Assembly (NCBI GenBank): GCA_900765095.1 | Contig: CAAFRB010000041.1 | Location: forward strand, 1-36,588 | DNA from: Clostridia bacterium | Lineage (GTDB): Bacteria; Bacillota; Clostridia; TANB77; UBA1234 | DNA length: 36,588 nt | Direction of reading: 5' to 3' | Part shown: positions 15,577 to 24,688 of the stretch, in pieces | Layout: each line of letters starts with the position of its first letter | Numbering within the stretch: the first letter of the stretch is position 1 | Made by a program: the position numbers and the translations under genes | The notes under the pieces: model-generated | The model's input: only the letters and a program-made list of their open reading frames with translations | Told to the model about the DNA's origin: nothing | Database searches by the model: none

Positions 15577-15591
15577 TTTTCCTCCAACTTA

Positions 15592-16011
15592 TCATGACAA
15601 AGAATTAACAATACCTGCAAGAACACCATTTATAAATGCTGGTGACGCATCATCGCAAAACACTTTTGCAAGCTCAACAGCCTCATTTATTGATACTTTA
15701 TATGGTATATCATCTCTGAATAAGATTTCGTATATTGCCAATCTCAAAATAGCCAAATCCGTCTTTCCGATTCTATCCATAGTCCAACCCTTTAGATATT
15801 TCTTTATCTGTTCGTCCAATTCTTCTGTATTTTTTAAAACACCAAAAGCAATTTCTTCTATGTATTTTCTGTCTTCACTTGTAACTTCTTCTTTTAATTC
15901 GTTGTCTTTTACTAAATTCTCTATTAAATTTTCAACATCTGTAACATCATTTTGAAAGTTTGTAGAAAAAACAACTTTAAATGTTAATTCTCTTGCAAGT
16001 TTTCTGCTCAT
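15592..16011 (-). CDS. nusB: Transcription antitermination factor NusB
   Basis: NusB binds boxA RNA with ribosomal protein S10 and supports processive transcription of rRNA operons. The all-helical 139-residue protein shows the usual N-terminal RKLARELTFKVVFS (family pattern R..ARe.alq.ly) and the C-terminal IGKTDLAILRLAIYEI, DDIPYKVSINEAVELAK and FINGVLAGIV. Length is normal. ATG 16011 follows GTAGGAGAG. It lies between the DUF2273 membrane gene (12 nt) and xseA (15 nt). Confidence 0.96.
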   Translation of the reverse strand: MSRKLARELTFKVVFSTNFQNDVTDVENLIENLVKDNELKEEVTSEDRKYIEEIAFGVLKNTEELDEQIKKYLKGWTMDRIGKTDLAILRLAIYEILFRDDIPYKVSINEAVELAKVFCDDASPAFINGVLAGIVNSLS

Positions 16012-16023
16012 ATATATTCTCTC

Positions 16024-16230
16024 CTACCATTTTTCGATTAAACTCTTCAATTTTTCTTTAACCACACTCTTATTTTTTTGTATGTATGCACCTAGTAGTC
16101 CGAAGCCAACAACGACAGCAATAGTAACTATTGCATCAATAATTCTAAAAACAACGACAAGTATACCAACTAAAACTCCTAGTATAAATCCTCCATAATT
16201 TGAAAAAAACTTTCCAATCTTTTCAGTCAT
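16024..16230 (-). CDS. DUF2273 small integral membrane protein
   Basis: A 68-residue protein with one or two hydrophobic segments (about 12-32 and 34-50, GGFILGVLVGILVV then AIVTIAVVVGFGLLGAY) and a basic amphipathic tail (VKEKLKSLIEKW). Small proteins of this family are regularly encoded between amaP/asp23 genes and nusB in Firmicutes and are thought to belong to the Asp23 membrane complex. ATG 16230 is preceded by AAGGGAGTG. Function is inferred only from neighbourhood. Confidence 0.8.
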   Translation of the reverse strand: MTEKIGKFFSNYGGFILGVLVGILVVVFRIIDAIVTIAVVVGFGLLGAYIQKNKSVVKEKLKSLIEKW

Positions 16231-16261
16231 ATCATTTCACTCCCTTCTAAAAATCATACAA

Positions 16262-17017
16262 CTATTGTTTATCTGAATTTTCTGTATTGTCATTTGGTTC
16301 AGCTTTATATAAAACACCATTTGCATCTTTTGAATATTCAACAGTTGATTGAGCATTGCTCTCTTGTACTCCTGCCTTTGGTTGCTCTGCAATTTCTGAT
16401 TTTTCATCAACAGGTTGTTGTTCCTTTATTTCAACACTTTCTACTTTTTTTATTTCTTCTTTCATGCCTTTTTTAGGTTCAGTTGTCGAGATAGTTACAA
16501 CATTTCTAACTCTTACATCAACATTATAAACCTTAACCCCTGTAGTATCTTCAATTTGTTTTTTTACTTCATCTTGAATTCTTGTAACAATATTAGTTAT
16601 ATTTGTATTTGGATAAACCAAAAGCCCCATGTATAAATTAATTCCTTTTTTAGCTTTTGTCATTGCTGCTTTAACATCTTTTACTTCGCTGTAATTGTTT
16701 ATTACATTCTTAGCTATTCCTTCAATAGTTTCTTGTGCTATTTGAATCTTTCCATTAGGAGTATTAACATAGATATTCTTTTTTCCGCCAGAAGAAAGTG
16801 ATGAAGAAAATACTGTTACTTTCAAACCAGCAAGTACAAACAAAGCTGAAACTAACACGACTGTAAACTTATACAAATCATTGAAAACATAATTTGTAAG
16901 CAACCCATCAACAACTGCATAGTTAATCACATTAAACGAAACTAATATAACCGTCATCGCTAGTACAATTATTACTATCGAAAAAACAAATGATATAAAT
17001 TTATCTAAAATTCTCAT
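16262..17017 (-). CDS. amaP: Alkaline shock response membrane anchor protein AmaP
   Basis: AmaP anchors Asp23 to the membrane in staphylococci. Two membrane helices are visible (about 10-32 and 48-68), joined by a short loop. They are followed by an Asp23-like cytoplasmic domain (about 85-185) with IAQETIEGIAKNVINNYSEV and VRIQDEVKKQIEDTTGVKV. A low-complexity acidic/glutamine tail (about 190-251, rich in Glu, Lys, Gln and Ser) is longer than in most homologs. ATG 17017 follows AGAGAGGAAG. It lies 132 nt after asp23, with a hairpin and a candidate promoter in between, so it may be transcribed partly on its own. Confidence 0.88.
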   Translation of the reverse strand: MRILDKFISFVFSIVIIVLAMTVILVSFNVINYAVVDGLLTNYVFNDLYKFTVVLVSALFVLAGLKVTVFSSSLSSGGKKNIYVNTPNGKIQIAQETIEGIAKNVINNYSEVKDVKAAMTKAKKGINLYMGLLVYPNTNITNIVTRIQDEVKKQIEDTTGVKVYNVDVRVRNVVTISTTEPKKGMKEEIKKVESVEIKEQQPVDEKSEIAEQPKAGVQESNAQSTVEYSKDANGVLYKAEPNDNTENSDKQ

Positions 17018-17041
17018 TTTACTCTTCCTCTCTTTTTATTT

Positions 17042-17069
17042 CTTATACTTCATGCAAGCAAAAATTCAA
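17042..17069 (-). promoter_or_regulatory. Candidate promoter for amaP
   Basis: Minus strand: TTGAAT (17069-17064), 16-nt spacer, TATAAG (17047-17042), about 25 nt before ATG 17017. It sits just downstream of the hairpin after asp23. Confidence 0.4.
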
Positions 17070-17082
17070 GTTATATAATTAC

Positions 17083-17127
17083 ATAATAGGAAAAACACTT
17101 AAAACATATAAAGTTTTTTCCTATTAT
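17083..17127 (-). terminator. Hairpin after asp23, possible attenuating terminator
   Basis: The arms ATAATAGGAAAAA (17083-17095) and TTTTTCCTATTAT (17115-17127) form a perfect 13-bp stem with a 19-nt loop, 22 nt after the asp23 stop. No clear T-run follows on the minus strand, so it may process or stabilise mRNA, or terminate partially. Confidence 0.5.
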
Positions 17128-17149
17128 ATACTATGCAAAATCAGTCAAT

Positions 17150-17614
17150 CTACTGATTAGCATTTTCTTGTGAATTATCCTTTTTATTATCATCCTTTTT
17201 GCTATCGTCCTTTGGTAAGTTTACACCTTGAACATGGATATTAACTTCCAAAACTTTTAAACCTGTCATGTTTTCAACAGCTGTCTTTACCCTGTTTTGA
17301 ATTTCCCAGGCTATGTCTGGAATTCTGCAACCATATTCTACAATTATAAATAAATCTATAGTTGTATCTTTCTCACCAACTTGAACTTTTACGCCTTTTG
17401 AGAAGCTCTTCTTGCCTAACATTTCAGAAATTCCTTCAACAAAGCCACCATTCATACCATATACACCTTTTACTTCTGAAGCTGCAATTCCAGCTATTTT
17501 AGCTACAACTTCTTCTGCTATTTTAATTCCATTAACTTCTGTTTCAGTCATTTGCTCGTTTTCTTTTGATACAAGATTTTGTTCGTTTTCATTAACTTTC
17601 TTTTCTTCTTCCAT
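17150..17614 (-). CDS. Asp23/Gls24 family envelope stress protein
   Basis: A 154-residue cytoplasmic protein of the Asp23 family, which coats the inner membrane face through AmaP and rises under alkaline or envelope stress. The core (about 28-135) has GIKIAEEVVAKIAGIAASEVKGV, cut here as IAEEVVAKIAGIAA and EVKGVYGMNGG. It continues with DLFIIVEYGCRIPDIAWEIQ and NRVKTAVENMTGLKVLEVNI. Both ends are charged low-complexity tails (Glu/Asn at the start; Asp/Lys/Asn at the end). ATG 17614 follows AAGGAGG. Its neighbours amaP and DUF2273 form the matching membrane complex. Confidence 0.93.
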   Translation of the reverse strand: MEEEKKVNENEQNLVSKENEQMTETEVNGIKIAEEVVAKIAGIAASEVKGVYGMNGGFVEGISEMLGKKSFSKGVKVQVGEKDTTIDLFIIVEYGCRIPDIAWEIQNRVKTAVENMTGLKVLEVNIHVQGVNLPKDDSKKDDNKKDNSQENANQ

Positions 17615-17652
17615 AAAAAACCTCCTTATAAATTTTATACAATCATTTTTAT

Positions 17653-18573
17653 TTAAATCGTATGCCCACGCAAGTACTCTTTTGCAGACATCCTCTTTAG
17701 ATTTGGCATCTGTATTTCTGTAAGTTCTAGCACACCATCGCCAGTCTTCACAAATAATCCTCTCTTTGAATCAGCAATAATAAATGTGCCTGGTGCCACT
17801 TCGTTTTCCGCTACAATATCCGAAAACTCTGCCATCCATACTTTCATCTTTGTATTGTCTTTCAATATTGTATATGCACCTGGCATAGGATTAAATCCTC
17901 TTATTAAATTTCTGATATCTTTAGAAGACTTATTCCAATCAATCTCTCCCATTTCTTTTTCAATCATCTTGGCAATAGAATATTCATCAGGTTGTTTTTT
18001 TCTCTGTACAGTACCATCAGCAACTTTTTCAAGAGTTTCAACAATAGCCTTTCCGCCAAGTATTTTCATCTTCTCATATAGTGTACCATAAGTATCATTT
18101 TCTTCAATATTGATTTCATATTTTTGAATCATATCACCCGTATCCATACCTGCATCCATATACATAGTAGTAATACCAGTCACGTTATCTCCGTTTATAA
18201 TTGACCACTGAATTGGTGCTGCACCTCTATATTTGGGAAGTAATGAACCATGGACATTTATTGAACCATATTGTGGAATGTCTAATATCTCTTGTGATAA
18301 TATTTGACCAAATGCAACAACAACAATCACATCTGGCTTTAATTCTTTTATTTTTTCAATCAATTCTTTATCTTTTCTTATCTTTTCAGTCTGATAAACA
18401 GTAATACCTTTGCTTAATGCATATTCTCTCACAGGAGTAGGTATAATATTCATACCTCTTCCTGCTTTTCTATCTGGCTGTGAAACTACAGCTTTTATAT
18501 TATGCCCACTTTCGTATATCCTTCTTAAGGATTCTACGGCAAAATCAGGTGTTCCCATAAAAACGATATTCAT
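17653..18573 (-). CDS. fmt: Methionyl-tRNA formyltransferase
   Basis: Adds a formyl group from 10-formyltetrahydrofolate to Met-tRNA(fMet) for initiation. The 306-residue protein opens MNIVFMGTPDFAVESL, then VVSQPDRKAGRG (tRNA-acceptor loop). It carries the catalytic set NVHGSLLPKYRGAAPIQW and MDAGMDTGDM, followed by the C-terminal OB-like domain ending MSAKEYLRGH. The usual NVHAS is NVHGS here, a mild change; the catalytic Asn, His and Asp are kept. It starts 2 nt after def, the next step in formyl-group handling, so the two are translationally close. Confidence 0.97.
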   Translation of the reverse strand: MNIVFMGTPDFAVESLRRIYESGHNIKAVVSQPDRKAGRGMNIIPTPVREYALSKGITVYQTEKIRKDKELIEKIKELKPDVIVVVAFGQILSQEILDIPQYGSINVHGSLLPKYRGAAPIQWSIINGDNVTGITTMYMDAGMDTGDMIQKYEINIEENDTYGTLYEKMKILGGKAIVETLEKVADGTVQRKKQPDEYSIAKMIEKEMGEIDWNKSSKDIRNLIRGFNPMPGAYTILKDNTKMKVWMAEFSDIVAENEVAPGTFIIADSKRGLFVKTGDGVLELTEIQMPNLKRMSAKEYLRGHTI

Positions 18574-18575
18574 TA

Positions 18576-19061
18576 TTATTCTTCATCCTCCGCATCCGCA
18601 TCAAACAATTCTGTTGCTTTATCTATAAACAAAATTCCATCCAAGTGATCTATCTCATGACATAAACAAATAGCAAGCAAATCCTTAGCCTTTATAATAA
18701 TTTTCTTACCTTCTTCATTTAAAGCCTCCACTGTAACTTCTTTAGGTCTAGTAACATCTCCAAGTAATCCAGGTACGCTAAGACAACCCTCTCTACAAAC
18801 TTGTTCTCCCTTGGCTTTAGTTATAACTGGATTTATAAGTTTATATGGACCACCTTCGCCCTCTTCACCTAAATCAACAATTATCACTCTCTTAAGCACC
18901 CCAACCTGTGGTGCTGCAATGCCGATACCATCATCAGAAGCCTTTAATGTATCGTACATATCATCTATAAGTTGCTTAACCTTATCATCAATAGTTTCCA
19001 CAACTCTTGATTTTTTCCTAAGTAAAGGATCACCAACTTCTCTTATTTGTCTTTGTGCCAT
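18576..19061 (-). CDS. def: Peptide deformylase
   Basis: Removes the formyl group from nascent proteins with a catalytic metal. The three deformylase motifs are present: GIGIAAPQVG (about 43-52), EGCLSVPG (metal-binding Cys, about 90), and HEIDHLDG (metal-binding HExxH, about 132). At 161 aa it is a type I enzyme, with a short acidic C-terminal tail (DADAEDEE). ATG 19061 follows AAAGGAATG. The arrangement priA-def-fmt is common in Firmicutes. Confidence 0.97.
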   Translation of the reverse strand: MAQRQIREVGDPLLRKKSRVVETIDDKVKQLIDDMYDTLKASDDGIGIAAPQVGVLKRVIIVDLGEEGEGGPYKLINPVITKAKGEQVCREGCLSVPGLLGDVTRPKEVTVEALNEEGKKIIIKAKDLLAICLCHEIDHLDGILFIDKATELFDADAEDEE

Positions 19062-19084
19062 ATTCTCATTCCTTTCACTATAAA

Positions 19085-21260
19085 CTATAACATATTGTTA
19101 GGGTTTACATCAATGCTTACTTTTACCTCATTATCCTTTTGATTATAAAAAACTGAAATCAATTCATGAAAGACTTTCAACTTATCATAATCAATCTCTT
19201 CTTTAAGCAATACTCTCCATCTGTATTCATTATTTATTTTACTTATAGGAGCAGGAACTGGGGTATAAACATTAAACTGCTTATGTAGTACTTCATACAA
19301 CTTATTTGCCTCACATCTCACTTTTTCCTCGTCTGTACCACTTATAATCAAAACTATTATATCGCAAAAAGGTGGATAATTCAACTTTTCTCGCATATTT
19401 ATTTCAGTAGCATAAAATCTCTCGTAATCCTGCTCTTTTGCAGCATTTATACTAAATTCATCTGGCATATATGTTTGAATAATTGCAGTTCCCTTCTTAG
19501 CTCCTCTTCCAGCTCTTCCAGCCATCTGAGTAAGTAATTGGAAAGTCCTTTCGTTCGCTCTATAATCACCAATATTTAACGAACTATCAGCAGCAAGTAT
19601 TCCAACTAAAGTAACATTACTAAAATCATGGCCTTTAGCTATCATCTGTGTTCCAAGTAATATATCTATCTTTTCGTCTTTAAACTTCGTAAGAATCTTT
19701 TCATGACCTCCCTTTACCCTTGTTGTATCTACATCCATTCGTATTACGCTAGCCTCTGGAAAGTATTTCTTAATCTCAACTTCTATCTTCTGCGTTCCAC
19801 TTCCAAAATACCTAATATTCTTACTTCCGCACGAAGGACAAGTCGACATCAAATCTTTAGTCTTTCCACAATAGTGACATACTAATTTATTAGAATCTAA
19901 GTGATATGTCATAGAAACATCACAATCTTCGCACTTAACCACATAGCCACAATCTCTACACATTATAAAAGTAGAATATCCCCTTCTATTAAGGAAAAGC
20001 ATTATTTGCTCTTTATTTTTTATCGCTTCCTTCATTGCATAATAAAGCTTTCTGCTAAAAACAGTTTTATTGCCGGTTGCAAGTTCTTCACGCATATCTA
20101 CAATTTCAACCTCTGGAAGTCCAAACTTTGAAACTCTATTCTTTAATTCAAATAAATTAATTTCTCCATTCAAAGCCTTGTAATACGTCACTATATCAGG
20201 TGTTGCAGATCCCATCACTAATGGAATTTCTTCTGTAACTGCAACATAATCAGCAACTTCTTTAGCATCATACTTAGGTGATGTTTCAGATTTGTATGAA
20301 GTATCATGTTCTTCATCAATAATAATTATTCCTATATTTGAAAGTGGTGCAAATATGGCAGACCTAGCTCCGATAACAATTCTACACTTGTTCGATTTTA
20401 TTTTCTTCCATTCATCATACCTTTCACCCAGCGACAACCCACTATGTAATATAGCAACAACATCTCCAAACCTAGCCAAGAATCTGTTTGTAATTTGTGG
20501 TGTCAGCGAAATTTCTGGAACCAATACGATAGCATTTTTTCCACTATCCAAGACCTTTTTTATAAGCCTTAAATAAACCTCCGTCTTTCCACTGCCAGTT
20601 ACTCCATATATCAAATTTTTACTGTATCCATTTATATCAATACTCTCAACTACTTGTCTTTGTTCCTCGGTCAAAGTAGGAGCTACATCACTGCCCACTT
20701 TTTTATTCCAAAAGGGGTCTCTACCTACTTCAATATCTCTTATCTCTATAACTTCATTTTTTTCTAAAGTCTTTAGTATTGCATCAGACACATCTAGCAT
20801 TTCTTTTAATACTGCTTTAGGTGCAGAAACATTATCCTTCAAAAAGTCAATTACTTTTCTCTGCTTGTCCGACTTAATCTTCGATAAATCTACAGACTCC
20901 TTCAAATAGATATGTTTTTCTGTCTTTGCCTTAACTCTATCAACATTTGTCGTTGTACCTGGCGGAACTAATAGCCTTATCGCATCAGCTAAATTACAAA
21001 AATATTTTTGACTCATCCATTTAGCAAGTTCAAACTTCTCCTCATCAAAGACCCTATCAATTACCTTAACAATATTTTTACACTTATATTCAGATGTTTC
21101 CTTTAAATTAACAACATATCCCACATCATAAATTTTCCTTGTGCCAAATGGAATAAGCACCCTCATACCGCAAAGCGACGTCCAGATTATCTGGTACGCC
21201 GTAGTCAAATGTTCTATTCAATTCACTTGCTTTAGAATTAACTATTACCTCTGCGATCAT
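19085..21260 (-). CDS. priA: Primosomal protein N' (replication restart helicase) with an apparent 5' frameshift
   Basis: PriA recognises stalled forks and reloads the replisome. ATG 21260 (after AGAGGAAG) starts MIAEVIVNSKASELNRTFDY, continuing GVPDNLD, the standard PriA N-terminus, but this frame stops after 44 codons. The rest of PriA (CGMRVLIPFGTRKIYDVGYV onward) is in the frame one base further on, open from TTG 21208 to the stop at 19085. Downstream all is intact: Walker A GVTGSGKTE, IIDEEHDTS, a zinc region with eight cysteines (CRDCG, CEDC, CHYC, CPSC), and GTQMIAKGHDF. The shift lies between about 21160 and 21195, next to the palindrome CCAGATTATCTGG (21182-21194). It could be a real mutation, an assembly error or programmed frameshifting. 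Without the first frame the 3'-end-binding domain is damaged. The 18-nt gap to rseP fits start 21260. Confidence 0.9.
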
Positions 21261-21278
21261 ATCTTCCTCTTTTCATCC

Positions 21279-22532
21279 TTAAAAAATCTTTATTACATCT
21301 CCAACAGTTACAACAGCTGCTAACAATATTATCAATGCAAAGCCTGCAAGAATTAAACCTTGCTCTACACTTTCCTTCAACGGTTTTCTTCTAACACCTT
21401 CTATAATCAAAAGTAAAATTCGTCCACCATCTAACGCTGGAATTGGCATCAAATTAAATATTCCTAAACTTAAGCTTATTGCCGACATTAAATAGAAAAA
21501 ATCGCTCCAAGCCTTTGTACTAGTTATCTCAGAAGCAATTCCAACAGGACCCATAACCTCAACATTTTCAGCTTTTCCAGTAAATATTTCTCCCATACCT
21601 TTAATCGTTGCATTAAAATAATATCCTGTTTCATCTAAAGCGTAACCAAATCCTCTAAAGAAACCTGGATGTATCTCTTCACATAATAGTGCATAATACT
21701 TACCAGTGTTAGATTCTGTAACTCCACTTAGCGTAAGCACTTCACCATCTCTTATTACCTCAACTTCTATGTTAGAAGAAACAATATTTCTAATAAAGTC
21801 AGATACTTCTTGTGAATTAGCCAATTCGATTCCATTAACTGATTTTATAACATCTCCAACTTGAACGCCCGCCTTATCTGCTGGTGAATTTTTGTAGATA
21901 TACAACACTTCTTTCTCGCCTTCAAAAGCAATGCCGAAAAATCCATGAGTTTCATAAGGTACTGTTACAGTCATATCAATTATCTCACCATTACGTTCAA
22001 TCCTAAACAACATATCTTCGCTCTCTGTATCGGCAATAATCTCTTCCACAGCTCTCATTGTCATGACTTTCTTACCGTCAATACTAATAATCTTATCCCC
22101 GGCACGAAGACCAGAATTATATAAAGCTCCATCATCTAGCTTACTAATAGTAGTTGTGTAATATGAATTAGAAGCACTACAAATTGCAAAATAAACAACT
22201 AACGCAAAAATAATATTAACTACAGCACCAGCCGCAACTATAGCAATTCTCTGCCATACATTCTTCTTATTGAAAGCTCCATCTGCATCCGATCTTTCCT
22301 CTTCACCTTCCATTTGAACGAAACCACCAAACGGAATTAGTCTAAGCGTATATTCTGTTCCTTTTGAATTCTTTGTTAATAGTTTCGGACCAAATCCAAT
22401 AGAAAACTTGTTTACTGTAACCTTACAAAGTTTAGCAACTGTAAAATGACCTAACTCATGAATTGTTATTAAAGTACCTAACACAATTACAATCTTCAAA
22501 AATCCAACTATCCACATTAATACTATACTCAT
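21279..22532 (-). CDS. rseP: RIP metalloprotease RseP/RasP (site-2 protease)
   Basis: An intramembrane zinc protease that cuts anti-sigma factors, signal-peptide remnants and division proteins within the membrane. The catalytic HELGH is at residues 25-29 in the first helix and the second metal-binding motif MPIPALDGGRI is near 370. Between them lie two PDZ-like domains (about 125-185 with GLRAGDKIISIDGK, and 205-265 with AGVQVGDVIKSVNG); many Firmicute homologs show one. About four membrane helices are visible. Length is 417 aa. It follows cdsA by 9 nt. In many Firmicutes dxr lies between these two genes, and it is absent here. Confidence 0.95.
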   Translation of the reverse strand: MSIVLMWIVGFLKIVIVLGTLITIHELGHFTVAKLCKVTVNKFSIGFGPKLLTKNSKGTEYTLRLIPFGGFVQMEGEEERSDADGAFNKKNVWQRIAIVAAGAVVNIIFALVVYFAICSASNSYYTTTISKLDDGALYNSGLRAGDKIISIDGKKVMTMRAVEEIIADTESEDMLFRIERNGEIIDMTVTVPYETHGFFGIAFEGEKEVLYIYKNSPADKAGVQVGDVIKSVNGIELANSQEVSDFIRNIVSSNIEVEVIRDGEVLTLSGVTESNTGKYYALLCEEIHPGFFRGFGYALDETGYYFNATIKGMGEIFTGKAENVEVMGPVGIASEITSTKAWSDFFYLMSAISLSLGIFNLMPIPALDGGRILLLIIEGVRRKPLKESVEQGLILAGFALIILLAAVVTVGDVIKIF

Positions 22533-22541
22533 ATCTTCTCC

Positions 22542-23345
22542 TTATACTAAAAATTGAAAAAACATATACACGAAAGGTGCAATCATAATTACACTATCAA
22601 ATCTATCTAATATTCCGCCGTGTCCTGGCATTATAGTGCCAAAGTCTTTCTCACCGCAATACCTCTTTACAGAAGATGCTGCTAAATCACCGATTTGTGA
22701 TATAACACTAACTAAAGCTCCTAACACAATCATTACCAAATAATTAAGTTCTACTCCAATAGATTTTAAATAGTATGTATATGCGAAATAAAATAATGCA
22801 CATCCAACAACGCCACCAACGCAACCCTCTATAGATTTCTTAGGACTGATTTCAGAAAATTTATGTTTTCCGAACTTGCATCCAACTAAGTATGCAAAAG
22901 AATCTGTTACCCAAGCTCCAGCTAAGATATACCAAACAAAATATAATCCATTTGTTAAGTGACATGTAAAAGAAATGAAACTCAAAAGTAGTGGTATATA
23001 TGCAATACCAAGAAGCGTAACCGCAACATCAATTACATTATACTTATTATTCGTAAAAACAGATTTACAAAATAAAACAAACAATATTATCGGTAATGCG
23101 ACAAACAACAATGCTTTCGTCGTATTATTGTCTAGATAACCAATTGATAAAATTCCTAAACTTACAATATATCCAATTGCTTCAAAAGGTTTAATCCCCT
23201 TTGCTTTAAAAGCATTATAAAACTCAAATAAACCTATAATTGATACTATAGTAACAGCAAGGTTTATAACAAACAAATTTTGAGATATAAAGACTAAAGC
23301 CAAAATAAGTATACCTACTGCCGTTGAAATCAATCGCTTTGCCAT
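22542..23345 (-). CDS. cdsA: Phosphatidate cytidylyltransferase
   Basis: Makes CDP-diacylglycerol from CTP and phosphatidic acid, the branch point of phospholipid synthesis. It is a polytopic membrane protein with about eight helices. The C-terminal CdsA signature is visible as SQIGDLAASSVKRYCGEKDF and MPGHGGILDRFDS. The reading frame is open up to 23411, but ATG 23345 directly follows AAGGAGGAAA and gives MAKRLIS, the sensible start (267 aa). It lies 28 nt after uppS. Confidence 0.95.
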   Translation of the reverse strand: MAKRLISTAVGILILALVFISQNLFVINLAVTIVSIIGLFEFYNAFKAKGIKPFEAIGYIVSLGILSIGYLDNNTTKALLFVALPIILFVLFCKSVFTNNKYNVIDVAVTLLGIAYIPLLLSFISFTCHLTNGLYFVWYILAGAWVTDSFAYLVGCKFGKHKFSEISPKKSIEGCVGGVVGCALFYFAYTYYLKSIGVELNYLVMIVLGALVSVISQIGDLAASSVKRYCGEKDFGTIMPGHGGILDRFDSVIMIAPFVYMFFQFLV

Positions 23346-23373
23346 ATTTTCCTCCTTATGTTTTAGTGTAAAA

Positions 23374-24081
23374 TCATTTACCAAAATTTCTCTTTCTACT
23401 ATTAAACTCATTAATCGCTTTGTCTAATTCATTTTCATTAAAATCTGGCCATAGTACATCTGAAAAATAAAGTTCCGAATATGATGATTGCCAAAGTAAA
23501 AAGCCACTCAATCTCTTCTCACCACCAGCTCTTATAAACAAGTCAGGATCTGGGATATTACCAGTTCTTAAATAATTAGGAAACATATCTTCATTTATAT
23601 CATCTAATTTCAAATCACCAGAAGCAACCTTATCTGCAATAACTTTAGTAGCATTTACAATTTCTTCTCTTCCGCCATAATTAATACACAAGTTTAAGAT
23701 TAAACCAGTATTATTTTTAGTCTTTTCTTCAATTTTTATTATACTATCTTGTAATTTTTTAGGTAATCTATCAATATTTCCCACAAGTCTTATAACAGCA
23801 TTTGAATCCTTAAACCTGACCTCGAAAGAACCTATGTATTCTGCCATTAAATTCATCAAGTATTTAACTTCATCTTCTGTTCTTTTCCAGTTTTCTGTCG
23901 AAAACGCATATACAGTAAGATACTTAACGCCTAGTTTTGAGCAGTACCTTGCAATACGCTCTAGATTATCTGCACCCTCTGTGTGTCCTTGCAAAGTTGG
24001 CATTCCTCTCTTTTTAGCCCATCTTCTGTTTCCATCCAAAATAATGGCTATGTGAGCAGGCACTTTATTACTTTCAACCAT
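23374..24081 (-). CDS. uppS: Undecaprenyl diphosphate synthase
   Basis: A cis-prenyltransferase that builds the C55 lipid carrier used for peptidoglycan and surface glycans. The 235-residue protein has the catalytic DGNRRWAKKRG (Asp16), the TVYAFSTENWKR motif, LNLCINYGGREEI, and the C-terminal FIRAGGEKRLSGFLLWQSSY. The last is the RxGGExRxSxFxxWQ substrate-binding region. Length is typical. It lies upstream of cdsA. Its product is the probable anchor for the glycan locus just upstream at 25.5-32.5 kb. Confidence 0.97.
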   Translation of the reverse strand: MVESNKVPAHIAIILDGNRRWAKKRGMPTLQGHTEGADNLERIARYCSKLGVKYLTVYAFSTENWKRTEDEVKYLMNLMAEYIGSFEVRFKDSNAVIRLVGNIDRLPKKLQDSIIKIEEKTKNNTGLILNLCINYGGREEIVNATKVIADKVASGDLKLDDINEDMFPNYLRTGNIPDPDLFIRAGGEKRLSGFLLWQSSYSELYFSDVLWPDFNENELDKAINEFNSRKRNFGK

Positions 24082-24117
24082 CGATTATCCCCCTAAACTT
24101 TATTTATATGTTTGAAA

Positions 24118-24663
24118 TTAAACAGACATAACTTCTTTTTCTTTTTCTGCACAAGTACTATCTGCCAAAGCTACATACTTGTCAGTCAATTTTTGAATTT
24201 GCTCTTCAGCACTTCTCAAATCATCCTCTGTGATTTCATTATTCTTTTGCTTAATTTTAAATTCTTCTATTCCATCTCTTCTAACGCCTCTAATTGCAAC
24301 TTTATTATCTTCTGCAAGTTTCTTTATTTCCTTAACCAATTCTTTTCTTCTTTCTTCTGTTGGTTCAGGGAAAACTAATCTGATTAACTTTCCATCATTT
24401 GTTGGATTCAATCCTAAATCTGATTTTTGAATCTCCTTTTCAATTTCTTTAAGTAAAGAAGCATCCCATGGCTGAATTGTTATCATTCTAGCTTCAGGTA
24501 CCATGATATTAGCAACTTGATTAATTGGTGTTGGAACGCCATAATAACTTACTTGAATTTTATCCAATATCTTTGGATTTGCTCTACCTGCTCTTATTTC
24601 TCCTAACTTATTTTCTAAAGCCTCAATAGCTTTCTTCATTTTTTCTTCAATATGACTATACAT
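24118..24663 (-). CDS. frr: Ribosome recycling factor
   Basis: Splits post-termination ribosomes together with EF-G. The family motifs are present: LGEIRAGRANPKILDKI, the YYGVPTPINQVA segment, EARMITIQPWD, the PTEERRKELVK helix and IRGVRRDGIEEF. The frame is open to 24696, but ATG 24663 after AAAGGAGAAT gives the normal N-terminus MYSHIEEKM and a 181-aa protein, close to the standard length of about 185. It lies 25 nt after pyrH, the usual pairing. Confidence 0.97.
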   Translation of the reverse strand: MYSHIEEKMKKAIEALENKLGEIRAGRANPKILDKIQVSYYGVPTPINQVANIMVPEARMITIQPWDASLLKEIEKEIQKSDLGLNPTNDGKLIRLVFPEPTEERRKELVKEIKKLAEDNKVAIRGVRRDGIEEFKIKQKNNEITEDDLRSAEEQIQKLTDKYVALADSTCAEKEKEVMSV

Positions 24664-24688
24664 ACTTATATTCTCCTTTTCTAATATA

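Noticed and set aside
19085..21208. PriA starting naturally at TTG 21208
   Set aside because: The perfect PriA N-terminus lies just upstream in another frame with its own ribosome site and sits 18 nt after rseP; a TTG start would drop the first domain strand.
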